Source: Blakeslea trispora (Eukaryota; Mucoromycota; Mucoromycetes; Mucorales; Choanephoraceae). From it: DNA of 64,000 nucleotides. The stretch lies in the NCBI GenBank assembly GCA_025331445.1, contig JAIWNE010000023.1, positions 124,001 to 188,000 on the forward strand, written 5' to 3'. A program made the translations under genes and the position numbers. The notes beneath the pieces are model-generated. The model was not told where the DNA came from, did not search any database, and worked only from the letters and a program-made list of their open reading frames with translations. Within the stretch, counting starts at the first letter, position 1. The number at the start of each line of letters is the position of its first letter. Positions 47,675-58,205 of the stretch are shown here, piece by piece.

Positions 47675-48092
47675 ATGCCGCCCACTAAACAATCACCAAT
47701 CAGATTTCCAAGATCAAAGCGTCACACAAGCATTCAAGATAAGCAGCTGGACCATGCTGTCATTCAAATAGGCCAAAAAAGGAACCTCAAGACAGAAAAC
47801 CATGGTAAGAAAGATAGAATTGACATACTGTAGTCTATTCACATTCAACAGACAAGATCCTAAGAGACTTTGATCTCAATCTTGCTTATGGTCCATGTAT
47901 TGGTATCACTCGAATCCATAGATGGGGTAAGCAACATTTTCTTATAAACATAACTGATCTTTTTAAGCGTCTAAACTAGAACGCGCTTATGCACTAGGCA
48001 GAAATCCAGCTTTACTTGTCAAAGAAATACTAGTGAACGATAAAACTCAGAAATATAATCATAGCTTGTTTGATCAATACAAAATGATATGA
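47675..48092 (+). CDS. POLD4: DNA polymerase delta subunit 4 (p12)
   Basis: Smallest subunit of the replicative DNA polymerase delta; it stabilises the complex and contacts PCNA. Three short exons (47675-47804, 47852-47926, 47980-48092) join to 105 residues, essentially the family length. The C-terminal conserved block is unmistakable: LRDFDLNLAYGPCIGITRIH, then RWERAYALGRNP and SLFDQYKMI. The basic N-terminus (PRSKRHTSIQDKQ) resembles the PCNA-binding segment KRxITDxY of the human protein, but without a clear aromatic pair. Each exon is under 135 nt, so no single frame reveals the gene. Budding yeast lacks this subunit, but fission yeast has Cdm1. Confidence 0.9.
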
Positions 48093-48139
48093 CATCAATG
48101 TTAACGCATATACTCAAACCCCTTACTTTTACAAATGGC

Positions 48140-48147
48140 TATAAATA
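48140..48147 (+). promoter_or_regulatory. TATA box of the small hydrophilic protein gene
   Basis: TATAAATA about 60 nt upstream of the start at 48208, a good core-promoter position for a strongly or conditionally expressed gene. It lies just 48 nt after the POLD4 stop. Confidence 0.55.
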
Positions 48148-48207
48148 CAAGGTTGTAATATTTTACAGTTGTTTCATTATTATTATACTATTATATATCA
48201 TTACAAT

Positions 48208-48486
48208 ATGAGCCACGGAAAGCAAAACATCTCTCACGTCGAAACTGCCTATATGGCTGGTCGTCCTTATGAAACAAGCGGTGAAGGTCATAACCAAATG
48301 TTTGATGACATGAAGCAATTAGAAGAACACCATCAAAAGAACACTGGTCATCCTGCTGGCAAGCTCTCAAGAGGTGAAAGAATTGATCAAGAGTTAGCTG
48401 AAGAAGACAAGCAAACCATTGAAAGAAAAGAACAAGCTCAAAAGCAAAGTGAACAAGCTCATGCTAAACCTAGACATGAAGACTAA
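48208..48486 (+). CDS. Small hydrophilic (hydrophilin-like) protein
   Basis: 92 residues, single exon, starting MSHGKQNISHVETAYMAGRP. Very polar (Glu, Gln, Lys, His rich), no Cys or Trp, with a Gly-His-rich middle (GEGHNQMFDD, HHQKNTGHPAGK) and an acidic/basic helical C-terminal half. This composition is like stress-protective hydrophilins or LEA-like proteins, but I cannot place it in a named family. I chose 48208 over an ATG 39 nt upstream because of the MSHGKQ context, TATA spacing and the odd YYYTIIYHY extension. TATA box present; no introns. Confidence 0.7.
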   Translation: MSHGKQNISHVETAYMAGRPYETSGEGHNQMFDDMKQLEEHHQKNTGHPAGKLSRGERIDQELAEEDKQTIERKEQAQKQSEQAHAKPRHED

Positions 48487-48628
48487 ATCTGTATAATATC
48501 AAGTTCTTTTCTTTTAAATTGTACATAAATAAATGCACTTGTTTAATAAGTTAGATTTTGACATGGGGATTTTGTTAGAGTGTAATGATATTGAAGAAAC
48601 TTGTCATACGCAAAGAAAAAACTTATTG

Positions 48629-48716
48629 TTCGGTTAAACATTTATCATCTACCAGGAAATATAAAAATAATACCTTGATTTTATATTTCCTGGTAGATGA
48701 TAAATGTTTAGCCGAA
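48629..48716. repeat. Near-perfect hairpin, 38-nt arms
   Basis: The left arm 48629-48666 and right arm 48679-48716 are reverse complements except for one position (T versus C near the base). The loop is 12 nt. It lies between the hydrophilin-like gene (ends 48486) and VPS25 (starts 48899). RNA from either strand would fold into a stable stem. It could be a tiny palindromic element or a small-RNA precursor. The chance open frames over it on both strands are a by-product of the symmetry. Confidence 0.9.
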
Positions 48717-48898
48717 AGAAACAAGATGATCAAAGAAAAGGACATGTCGTATACAAAACTTACATTGTTGTCACCCTCTTGTCTGTGTGTTGAGTTATTA
48801 ACGAGTCCATGGGAAACACATATCATTGTCAGTAACTGAGCTTGTAAAGAAAAAGAAAAAAATAAAGTCGATTTTTCTTCTTTTTTTTTTTCTTGTCA

Positions 48899-49671
48899 AT
48901 GAGTCAACTTGAATACCCCACTTTATACGATTTCCCTCCATTCTTCACGCAAGTAGATCCCTTTCATCAAGTTGTCTTTACTAACCCCTGTTTTCTGTAG
49001 ACGTCAAGTCACAGATGCTACTTGGAAAAGTCAAGTGGCTCAATGGGAGTCGTTTATATTAGCTTATGCTCGACACAGCAAACTATTTCGACTTGATATT
49101 CATCAGGCAACCACACCAGGTGGTTATGGCATATTTGAAAATAAAAAAATCAATAGACGACTGTCATTTGAAACATTACAAAACATCATGGATGAAATGA
49201 CATTGAAAGGTTTAGCTTACACAAAAATTTTAGTTTGGATAGATAAGCTTATTTACTCTATAAAATAGGCACAGCAGAATGGGATTCGAAAACAAAGAAT
49301 GAAGTATTGATTTATTGGCATACACCTGAAGATTGGGCTAATTTGATTTGGCATTGGGTAACGGATAACAAACAAGGATTTCTCTTGTACAAAGAAACTC
49401 ATTTGAAATAAGGTCAATGAAACAGGTCAAAATAATCAGATTGTCACTTATTATGAAATCACACATGGTGAACTAGCAGAGAATCAAGGTATAGAAACTA
49501 GACAGAAAAAAAGTCTATCCATGTTCTAATCTCATCCCTGTTTTATAAGAATTCTTTCAACTCGATATAGCCATCTTGATAAAAGCACTTCAAATATTAG
49601 TCAAACGAGGCCATGCACAGATATTTAAAGGAACAGATGAAGAGAGTATGGGCGTCAAATTCTTTGAATAA
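48899..49671 (+). CDS. VPS25: ESCRT-II subunit VPS25
   Basis: Endosomal sorting protein; two copies per ESCRT-II complex bind the ESCRT-III subunit Vps20. Exons 48899-48948, 49001-49209, 49269-49357, 49413-49488 and 49550-49671 give 181 residues, the normal length. Motifs: N-terminal PPFFT (the PPXY-like contact with Vps22/36), WESFILAYARHSKLF, then two winged helices with RRLSFETLQNIMDEM, WDSKTKNEVLIYWHTPEDW and ETGQNNQIVTYYEITHGE. It ends GVKFFE, as in orthologues. Intron 1 has a GC donor (GCAAGT), forced by frame. It is convergent with the aminopeptidase gene; the two stop codons are only 11 bp apart, so the 3' UTRs must overlap. Confidence 0.93.
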
Positions 49672-49682
49672 AAAAAAATGTT

Positions 49683-51750
49683 TTATATGGCTCGAGTTTC
49701 TTTTCTGAGCCAGGCAACAGTATCTTCATCAGAGGCAATCAAGGGATAAAGCTTATCATAACATTCAGCATGATAATCATTGATCCATTTCTTTTCTACA
49801 GGAGATAACCGTTCTTGATCTATCAAATTGAGTCCTATAGGCACCAGTGTCACATGTTCGAATCCAAGGTAACCGCGTTGACCGAAATTATGTTCCGTAG
49901 CTGCTTTTCGTACCAACAAGACATTTTCAATACGAATACCAAATTGACCATCTTCATAATACCCAGGTTCTAATAGAATAGTCAGTATACATCATGCAAA
50001 CTGGGGGTAGCTCAAACATACCATTGGTGACTGTCATGCCAGTGACTAATGGGATACTGTTGTAATGAACTCGCAAGTTAATACCATGAGGTCCTTCATG
50101 GACATTCAAAAACGAACCAACACCATGACCTGTACCATGTCGATAATCAAGACCCTGTTTCCAAAGTGGCATACGAGCAAAAGGGTCCAACAGATAACCT
50201 GAAGTACCGACCGGAAAGACAGCTGTGTCCAAGGCAATATGTCCCTGAAGAACAGCTGTGAAACATTGCTTTTCAAACGAGCTGGGTGTACCAAAATGAA
50301 AGGTACGGGTCACATCAGTCGTACCATCCTTGTATTGTGCACCTGAATCACAGAGATAGATTTGATTGGGATCAATGGTCTGACAATGACCTCGTTCAGG
50401 TTCGTAATGGATGATGGCACCATTGGGCCCTGTGGATGAGATGGTCGGAAACGAGAGACCGACATAATGAGGTTGTGAGGCCCTTAGTTTCTCAAGATAA
50501 TCAGCAGCCTCGACTTCATCCAACGCTTGACCTGATCTCAATCTGTTTTCCAACCAAGCAAAGTACTGAACAAGAGCAGCACCATCACGTACATGACAAT
50601 CACGCATCCCCTCTAATTCTCTCTCGTTCTTGATGGCCTTGGCATGGCTGATGAACGATTTCTCTTCCAACACCAGATGCTGCACAGCGCGTTCGACAGC
50701 CCAACTGGTGGACGGATCGACCAAGAAGGTCTGTTTAGATCCATCGAGATCAGGCAAGAATTGGTCGTAGGGCTTGCAGTCGATTCCCTCCAGATGTTCT
50801 TCTACCTCCTTTGTCAGCTTTCCGGGATCAAGATAGAGTGTGGCGTCTGTCTGGGTGATGATGGCATAGGCATAGAACACAGGATTGCAGTGAACATCCG
50901 AACCTCGCAAGTTGAATAGCCAAGCAATGTCATCCAAGGCAGACACAATAGTACCATCCTGGTTTTTTTCCTTTAGGTGACTTCTTAACCTGTTGAGTTT
51001 ATCCTGATGTGATTCACCTGCAAATGCCACAGGGTGAACAAAGATCTTGTCGGATGGTAAGCGTGGTCTGTCTGTTGCCCAAGCTAGATCCACTAGATTT
51101 TCTTTTACGGGTACGAGTTCAGAATTCACTTGGTTTAGACTGGATTGAAGCTCATGAGCATCTTGGATGGTTGTCAAGGTGGCATCGAGACCAATACGAG
51201 CACCTGAAGGAAGTGACTAAAAAAAGGAGATCATTGTAAGTTTAAGAAAAACATCATACTCTAGAGATCATTTACATGCACAAGGTAGTCTTGCCAAGAA
51301 GGAACACCTGGAAGACCTTGTTTCATCAAGGTCCAATGGTTATCGAGTTGATCAGCCGCTTGTAAGAAATAACGACCGTCAGTAAATAAGGCAGCTTCCT
51401 TTTGAGAAACAACAGCAAAGCCAGCAGAACCACTGAAGCCAGAGATCCATTGTCTTCTGGCAAAACAATCTGCACTATATTCACTCTTGAAGAGACTACG
51501 TGTTAGCTATAAAGTGATGGTGTACAAGATGCTTACTTGATGGGCATCCTCTGAAGGAATCAAACTATTGAAACAAGGGTTAAACAACAATACTTATTCT
51601 CTTCTTATAGACTCACAAAGCGTCTAGTTTTTCTTTATGAAAGAGTGCACGAAGTGCCTTGAGACGTTCACCTGTTGACACTGTCATGTGTTGAGTATAA
51701 AAACGAGAATACAAGCGAGGCTTGAAATGAGGAATGAATCGAAAAAGCAT
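49683..51750 (-). CDS. Xaa-Pro aminopeptidase (aminopeptidase P, XPNPEP1-like)
   Basis: Metallopeptidase (M24B) that removes an N-terminal residue preceding proline. Exons 51750-51617, 51564-51537, 51485-51276, 51216-50022 and 49969-49683 give 617 residues, the usual length. It has two creatinase-like N domains ([24 protein letters not shown]; then [11 protein letters not shown]) and a pita-bread domain. The metal ligands are in [20 protein letters not shown] (two Asp), HGTGHGVG (His), the Glu of [11 protein letters not shown] and the Glu of FGIRIEN. The TNGEPGYY segment is rebuilt across the last intron. The first 21 residues ([20 protein letters not shown]) look like a mitochondrial presequence; a second ATG at codon 22 would give a cytosolic form. 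Confidence 0.93.
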
Positions 51751-52053
51751 TTTCAAAAAAAAACATTTTTTTTTAATGCGCGTTTTTCTTTTATTTACAT
51801 GAACATTAAGCGTGTTTCTTGATCTAAAAGATGGTTGTCTTTTCCTTTATCTGGCCAACAAGAGTTTGTTTTTATCCATGGTTTGCTTGCATTAGGTCGA
51901 ATAAAGGCATCTTCTGTATGAATCACATAAAACATATGATAGGTATTTTGACATATTTTGTATTGTAAATTCGATTGAACGTGTGCCTCTTCTTTTGTGA
52001 TGCTTGTGAGATTTCTAGTTTGATGTTAGTTTTCTTTTTTCGTTTCAGCCTGT
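51751..52053. promoter_or_regulatory. Upstream of aminopeptidase gene / 3' flank of SIN3
   Basis: About 300 bp separating two minus-strand genes; poly-T next to the start, no motif supported. Confidence 0.4.
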
Positions 52054-55000
52054 CTACCTTTTTACTTGCCTCTTCAAAAACTGGGGTTGCATCTTTTGAC
52101 GTGGAATGCCTTCTGTCTCTACAGTCAGATCGGTATAATCTGCAACATACTTGTTATAACTATCCATGTCTGCCATCTCAAATGTCTTGTCATCCTTCTC
52201 CAACAACTGAATCGAAAGTACTCGGGTCATTGTATCAAAGGCTAGATTGTACAGATGATCATCTTCTCCTAGAGCCTCAGTCACTTCAAGACGATGAGCC
52301 TGTGTCAATGCATGTGTATTCTTTTCGTGTTCATGGTTCTTTTTGAAGAGCGACAAGAGTTCTTGTGCCTTGGGGTCTGTGACTATATGATGAAGCTAGT
52401 TTGATTGTGGTTAATGATTGTTGTTTGAGCACATAAATCACTTTACTTGACGCATCATTGATAACATGAGTTTATCAATCGTAAACATAATGTAGGCCTT
52501 GTTGCCAAATAAATAGCGTGTACATTCTTCAAACACAGTTTGATCAATTTCATCATCAAAGAATCGATCAATCAGCTTCAACAGTGTCTTGTAATAACCA
52601 GCTCTAAAGTCCATTTCGATGGCTGTTTAAAAGAGTGAGTTTCATATATAAACTAAAGGGAGCATTCCTCTTTTTTTTTTTTTTTTTTTTTTACCTACAG
52701 TGATAAATGGTACTACTGATATTGAGTTCTAAAGCTGCCTTGTTCATCAATTTGGCCTTTTCACCATTGTATCGATAATCACTGTCAATCTGCTTCATCT
52801 GATAAAGACGATCATAACACATCTATTTCCCCCCCAAACAAGTCAATCGAACGAAACACTCTTTAGACCAACACGACTTGCCTGAAATAAACGGAAAAAG
52901 CAATAAAAGGGAGTATGGCCAAATAGGTTGAAAATCTTGTGTTGCCTCTGAACATCCTCTTCCTGTTCTTCTTCTTCCTGTTGTAGAATAAAGGTATCCT
53001 TCTTCTTTTCTACAGGCACCTTCATGGTCTTGGTCAATACATCCTTGAGTAATCGTTGATGATCATCTTCAGCAGGCTTATGGCGTGGAGATCGTCTGCC
53101 TGTCTGTCGACGTGTATATCTTCTAGGGCGAGCATCAGCTGAAGAATCGTATGAATTTTGGGTATCGTTGTCTTCTTCTTCCTCTTCCTCTTCTTCCTCC
53201 TCTTCTTCCTCCAGTTCGAGAACATCGTGTAATTGTTCTGGCTCAGGAAAGACATCAGGTACATTAAAAAAGACAGGCAAGAACATTTCTACAAAGGCCT
53301 TCATGACTTCACAATCATCATGGCCATAGGTTGTCTGTCTCTCGAAATAGCTATAGAGTATGCGAGTCACATCCTTAAAGACCCTCTTGTTCTTGAACTC
53401 AAAGGCAAATTGAGGATGACGCCTAGAGAGAGCATCATGATGGAGACATTCAATTTCAGTCACCAAATGTTTGACTGACATTTCCTTGCGATCGCTTGAT
53501 TTGAACAAGACGCCTTGATAGTCTAATGCCTTGTAAAAGTTCTTGATTTCGATCTCTCGCCATACTTTATTCCATTCCCGCTATTAAACAATAAGGATTT
53601 TCTCTCAATCTCATGCTTTATTTTCACTTACCTGTGATTTTCTCCATTCTTCATCCTTTTGCTTTAAACGCTTTAGAATGACAGGCACAGTCTGAGCAGG
53701 GTGACTGTGAAGCATGTTGATCACATCAGTACCTTGCTCTTTACCATAAATCTTCTTAATCATACGCTGGTAAATGGTCTTGGATGATCCACCTAAACCA
53801 GGCAACAGCTTAAATGTTCTCTTTTCTTCCTCTGACATACTACTGATCTTCTTGGCAATGGGCTCCAACAAGGCAATCGTATTCAGATTGGCCTCTATGT
53901 TCATGTCATAATCATAACGCTCTTCTTCTACTCGATGAAGTGCTTCTTCATACAGATTCTTTTTGGATGCAATAAATCCACCATCTTCACTTGCCCATGT
54001 AGGATGAGACACATAATCATCATTCAACACTTCCCAACAAAGTGCATCTCTACCTGAACAATGTTGATTTTGCCACTAATCTCAAGAAGGTTATGACAAG
54101 ATAGAATAACAAGAGAACTTGACTTACTGCTTTAGGCACAGATCGATAACTCGGTCCATGTTCTGGACAAGAAGCATAGTCAAAAAGAGGGAAATAAGGT
54201 ACATTCTGAATGATACGGTCTTGATCACTGTAATGCACCAACTTCTTTAGATGATCAAACAGTTCTTGATGACCACCTAAAAAGGGTTCACATCGCTCAA
54301 TCAGCATATTGGTGTCCATCACTTGTTGACTAAACAGGTTCAAGATACGCAAAAACGAATAATACGACTGTTTGTTGCCAATGTACTTTTTGACGCGATC
54401 AAAGAACTCAGCTTCCTCAAGAGAGATCATCGGTCTTTCTTCTGAATCAGTGGAGATGGGCGATCGATTGGATCGAATGTCTGAGGTCAAGATCATGGGC
54501 TCTGTGAGGGTGGCTGATTTGGTATGTTTTCTCTTTTGTTTGACTGTCATACCTCTCTTTTTCAATTTAGTGGTATTCTTGGCTGTGCTGAAATAGTCGA
54601 GGGTGGATGGAGAGGTATCGGGCAAGAACTGTTTAAATTCAGTCAAGAGATCATTGGCTCCATGGAACAAGATCTGTACTTGCGCATAGACCTCTTGAAT
54701 GGGCTTTTGTTCCTTTTGATAGGTCTGCAAGATCTCTAGAAACTGTTTATAGGTATCAGGATCATTGGAGAATCGATTCTTGATCTTGTTGACATAGTTG
54801 ATGGCATGGTTGAATTCAACAGGTGCTCTACGGCCTGTGTCTTCTACTGGTGGTGGAGTCAGTTGTCCACGATAAGAGTTGGAAGGAAAGTAAGGTTCGA
54901 CTGTCTCTTGATGGGGTAGATGGAGTGGTTCTCCATTGGCTGTACTGGTAGTGCCTGTAGGTGTAGTCACCTTGATGACATCTCTAAAATGAGCGTCTGT

Positions 55001-55533
55001 TGAACATTCGATACGATAACCAGGAGGTAAGAATGTATTAAATCCAGAAATCAAGGCAGGATGTCCCCGAAATAAACTAGAGACTCTTTCAATCACACCT
55101 GGTGTATCGATACTAGTGATAGGATAAGTTCCAACTGTCTAGAATAGAAGGATTGTACTTACGCTTGACTCTTGAACTCTTTCATGATATCTAGAAATTG
55201 ATTGTAGACTTCAGGTTGTTCTGAAAACTTGACTTTGACTTGATCTAAATAGGTCAAGGCATCCTTTACATTCAAAGGTCGATAGCCATGATGGATGTCC
55301 ATCGATTTCTGTCTCGAATAAGAAGAAGACGAAGAAGGTGATTGAAGACGTGGTAAGTTGGTGTTGGGTGAGTGAGCATGGTAAGGGTTTAGTAAGGCTT
55401 GTTCTTGATAGCCCTCTGTGAAATGTCTATTGTCTGAACGGTTGGGTCGTGATGGGTTGTATGGTGTTGCATAAGTTGCATTGTTGTTTGTATGACTAAC
55501 ATGGAGATGAGATGTCTTGTTTTTTTTAAACAT
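52054..55533 (-). CDS. SIN3: SIN3 histone-deacetylase complex scaffold
   Basis: Nuclear corepressor that holds the Rpd3/HDAC complex on promoters. Exons 55533-55163, 55112-54128, 54075-53632, 53580-52882, 52822-52699, 52622-52447 and 52395-52054 give 1,046 residues. Domains: PAH1 about 86-155 ([15 protein letters not shown], then [14 protein letters not shown]), PAH2 about 222-290 ([12 protein letters not shown]), PAH3 about 356-418 ([19 protein letters not shown]), the HDAC-interaction domain from about 430 ([33 protein letters not shown]), and a C-terminal Sin3 region after a 14-Glu run. Intron 4 needs a GC donor (GCAAGT) and intron 5 a GTAGGT donor. Shorter than yeast Sin3; a PAH4 was not clear to me. 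The start is the first in-frame ATG, and an upstream exon is possible. Confidence 0.93.
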
Positions 55534-56119
55534 TTTTTTTCTCTCTTATAGCTCACCTTGGTGAAGAGGGTGAATCCGTTGGCATGATGTGATGGAAGGA
55601 AAAAAAAAGGATATGATTTGTTAAGAAGGGGGCGCGTTCTTTTTTTTTTTTTTTTTTTTCAAAGAACTACAGTCAAACCTATTATTTTGAAAGGAGTTTT
55701 ATTTGTTAGGAAAAATTGAAAGTGGTGCTTAACAATTGATTGGCTAGTAAATAAGTAGAGAAAGAGTGTGACTAGATTAGGTGGTAAGGAATAAAATACG
55801 AGCTACTCTTTGAGAAAAGACTTCCAAGCACATTAAAAATGCTGCCTCTTGTCTAGCTTCGAGTAGATGCGATGACAGATCTCTTCTTCTGCAAGTAGGT
55901 AAAGATATTAAGAAGAACAAGGAAAAAAAAACTAATATAGAAATTGGATCAAGGCAAAGAAGACGTTGACACCATTTTGAGCTAAAATGCGCAGAAATAG
56001 TAAGAAGAGAAAAGACAAAGAAGCTCTGATGTTGGTAGAGATCACTAGAAGGTTTCTAACCGACAAGAGCCGGGTAGAGAAGCGAGACAGAAGAATCGTT
56101 CATTGACCAGCACTTACTT
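55534..56119. other. Upstream region of SIN3, no supported gene
   Basis: About 580 bp with a 20-nt T run (55640-55660). Some minus-strand segments look exon-like (for example EEEICHRIYSKLDKRQ near 55860) but no model could be closed. Confidence 0.35.
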
Positions 56120-56500
56120 ACCTATCATACAAGTCTTCTTCCTGGATGTTCACACATAAATTGTAATTGGTAACAGGAAGAAATTCCACTGAGCAGCAGC
56201 AAGTCTATCGGGCAAATAACTCAGTCGATACTTGCATGAAGTTGAAGTATGACTTTTGTGCAAATTACAACTTCAAAGGCAACAACGTTGGTTCTTTTGG
56301 CTGTTGAGGTCAAGTTAGCCCAACGCACACTCTTCTCAAATTCTGAGGGATCGCTCAAAGCTGAGCCCTCGATCTCAAAAGGATGGTCGATGAACAGACC
56401 GTTCAAGGCTCATTATGCGCCCAAATCTTTCGGTATCTTGGTAATGGTCGTGTTGTTATCGTTTGAGCCCTTTCCTCTCTCGTTTAGGGTAATCAAATGA
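56120..56500 (-). pseudogene. Unclassified coding-like remnant
   Basis: The minus strand alternates between frames with ordinary composition (FEKSVRWANLTSTAKRTNVV, LSYLPDRLAAAQWNFF), interrupted by shifts and stops. It resembles a decayed gene or transposon open frame; I do not recognise the family. It sits just left of the Tc1/mariner element. Confidence 0.35.
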
Positions 56501-56838
56501 ACATGATACTGCATTAGGGCTTTGTGTGCACGTTTTTTTTTTGCTTGGATGAAAGCGGATGCTATCTATTTGTTGAAGCATCCGCTGCTGCAGTCACCTG
56601 ACGATATAATGTTAATTTCCGGCCTTGCAGTCGTCTTTATGAAGCTAAAGATAAGCGCATTAGAAGTCTTTACATACCATCAAAATGTTTATTTTGTTTA
56701 TTTATTTTAGACTGCAATGGTTGAAACAGTAGGCAAACTGAACAAAAGAATCAAGCAAGACAAGTCCCCCCACGCTTCTGTAAAGCCAACAGTAGGCCTT
56801 CCTACTAGAAAAAAGCTTCTTGATTGTAAATAAATATA

Positions 56839-58205
56839 CAGTGGCACAAGGTTTTGTTTCGGACACTTCTTTAAATAAAAACTCCGCATACAAGATATAT
56901 GAATCCATAGTGATCCTTATCATGCATATCCACACCTGAGCTCATCAAACTTTTGTCAAAGAATCCTTAACATGTCTACTTTTAGATTATACAAATAAAA
57001 ATTTTTTATTTAATATCTGGTAGGGCCGCCTTTGGCATCAATGACAGCCTGGCACCTATCCTTCATACTGTCAACAAGACGCATGAAAAGATCATGGCTG
57101 ATCTCGTTCCATGCTTCTAGCAAAAGCTCCTTCAACTGGGCAGCATTTTGGACTGTATGTCGTCTACTCTCAATCCTCAACTCAAGGAGCCCACCACAAA
57201 TGCTCAATGGGATTTAAGTCTGGGCTTTGTGCAGGCCAGAACTCAAAGCCATTGATCATATGCCTAGTCTTCCAAGCACGAGTAGCAGCAGCAGTATGGC
57301 ATGTAGCGCCGTCTTCTTGAAAAGTGAAGGTCCTGTCTTCCTTGGCTTGAAGATCCAAGAGCCATGGCTGGAAGTGATCAGCCAAAATTTGAATGTATCG
57401 CTCAGAGTCTACTGAGCCATCCACAAACACAAGAGGCCCCGCTCCACCTCTCCAAAAACAACCCCACAGCATCACACTTCCTTTATCAAGCTTTTTTTGG
57501 TAGGAACTGTAAGCTCCTCTTTGTAGGGCTTGGCCTTGCTGTCGAATGACTCTGAGGCCGCCGCGATGTCCTTCTATCTCATAACGAGACTCATCTGACC
57601 CAATGACACTGGCCCATTGATCAGTGGACCAATGGACATGATTCTGGGCCCATTCCAAGCGTTTTTTTTTTTTTTTTTTTGCTTGTGCTGTGATGTCAAC
57701 GCAGGCTTCTTCTTGGCATAGTAAGAACCCGAAACCCATACTACGGAGATATTCGATAACTGTCGCCCTACAGACGTTGACACCAAATTTCTCTAATTCA
57801 TGCTTGACACCATTGGAGGCTTAAGAAAGAATTCTTGGTTACAATAGGGCCGTAAGTGTCTCAAGTTCTCTTTCATCAACTTTTGTTAGGTAGCTCCAGA
57901 AAAAGCGCGAGGCAGAGGTGAGTCTGTTTGATTGATACAAGCAATGATACTGTTTACAGTTGAAAGGGGAGGTAGTTCAACGAGCCCAGCTATCTCACGC
58001 TGAGAATGACCGGTGCGATGAAGATAGAAAAAAACTCCCCCCCTCCTCCAATATTTCTCGTCTTTGCGCTCGTTGTAAGGACCACGATTAGTAGTGTTTT
58101 GTAGCTTTAGGTATTTTGAGATTTGAGTAGTTTTGAATGGTTTATGAGAGTAGAAAGAAGATAAACAATTTTTTGATTGTCCGAAACAAAACCTTGTAGC
58201 CAATG
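56839..58205 (-). mobile_element. Tc1/mariner element with terminal inverted repeats
   Basis: About 1.37 kb bounded by inverted repeats of about 28 bp that share ACAAGGTTTTGTTTCGGACA. The left end, CAGTGGC, follows a TA dinucleotide, as expected for TA-targeting Tc1 elements. The right end has decayed (CATTGGC with TG outside), so the TA duplication is no longer visible there. The inside is one minus-strand transposase gene, now broken. A partial older relative lies at 13.9-14.1 kb. Confidence 0.88.
57010..58203 (-). pseudogene. Tc1-type DD34E transposase, frameshifted
   Basis: The N-terminal DNA-binding part (58203-57886; HSQREIAGLVELPPLSTV helix-turn-helix) and the catalytic part (about 57720-57182) are in different frames. 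The catalytic part has SDESRY (first Asp), FQEDGATCHTA (second Asp) and SPDLNPIEHLW (Glu), so DD34E residues are all present. A 20-nt T run (57661-57681, A run in the gene) and at least one more shift after HLWW break the frame; the tail (RRHTVQNAAQLKELLLEAW) continues in another frame. The enzyme cannot be made from this copy without frameshifting. Confidence 0.88.

Noticed and set aside
48585..48839. Overlapping open frames on both strands
   Set aside because: They arise from the palindromic hairpin, which lacks stops on both strands by symmetry.
56707..56935. Minus-strand frames at the left end of the Tc1 element
   Set aside because: They cross the element's terminal repeat and have no coding pattern.
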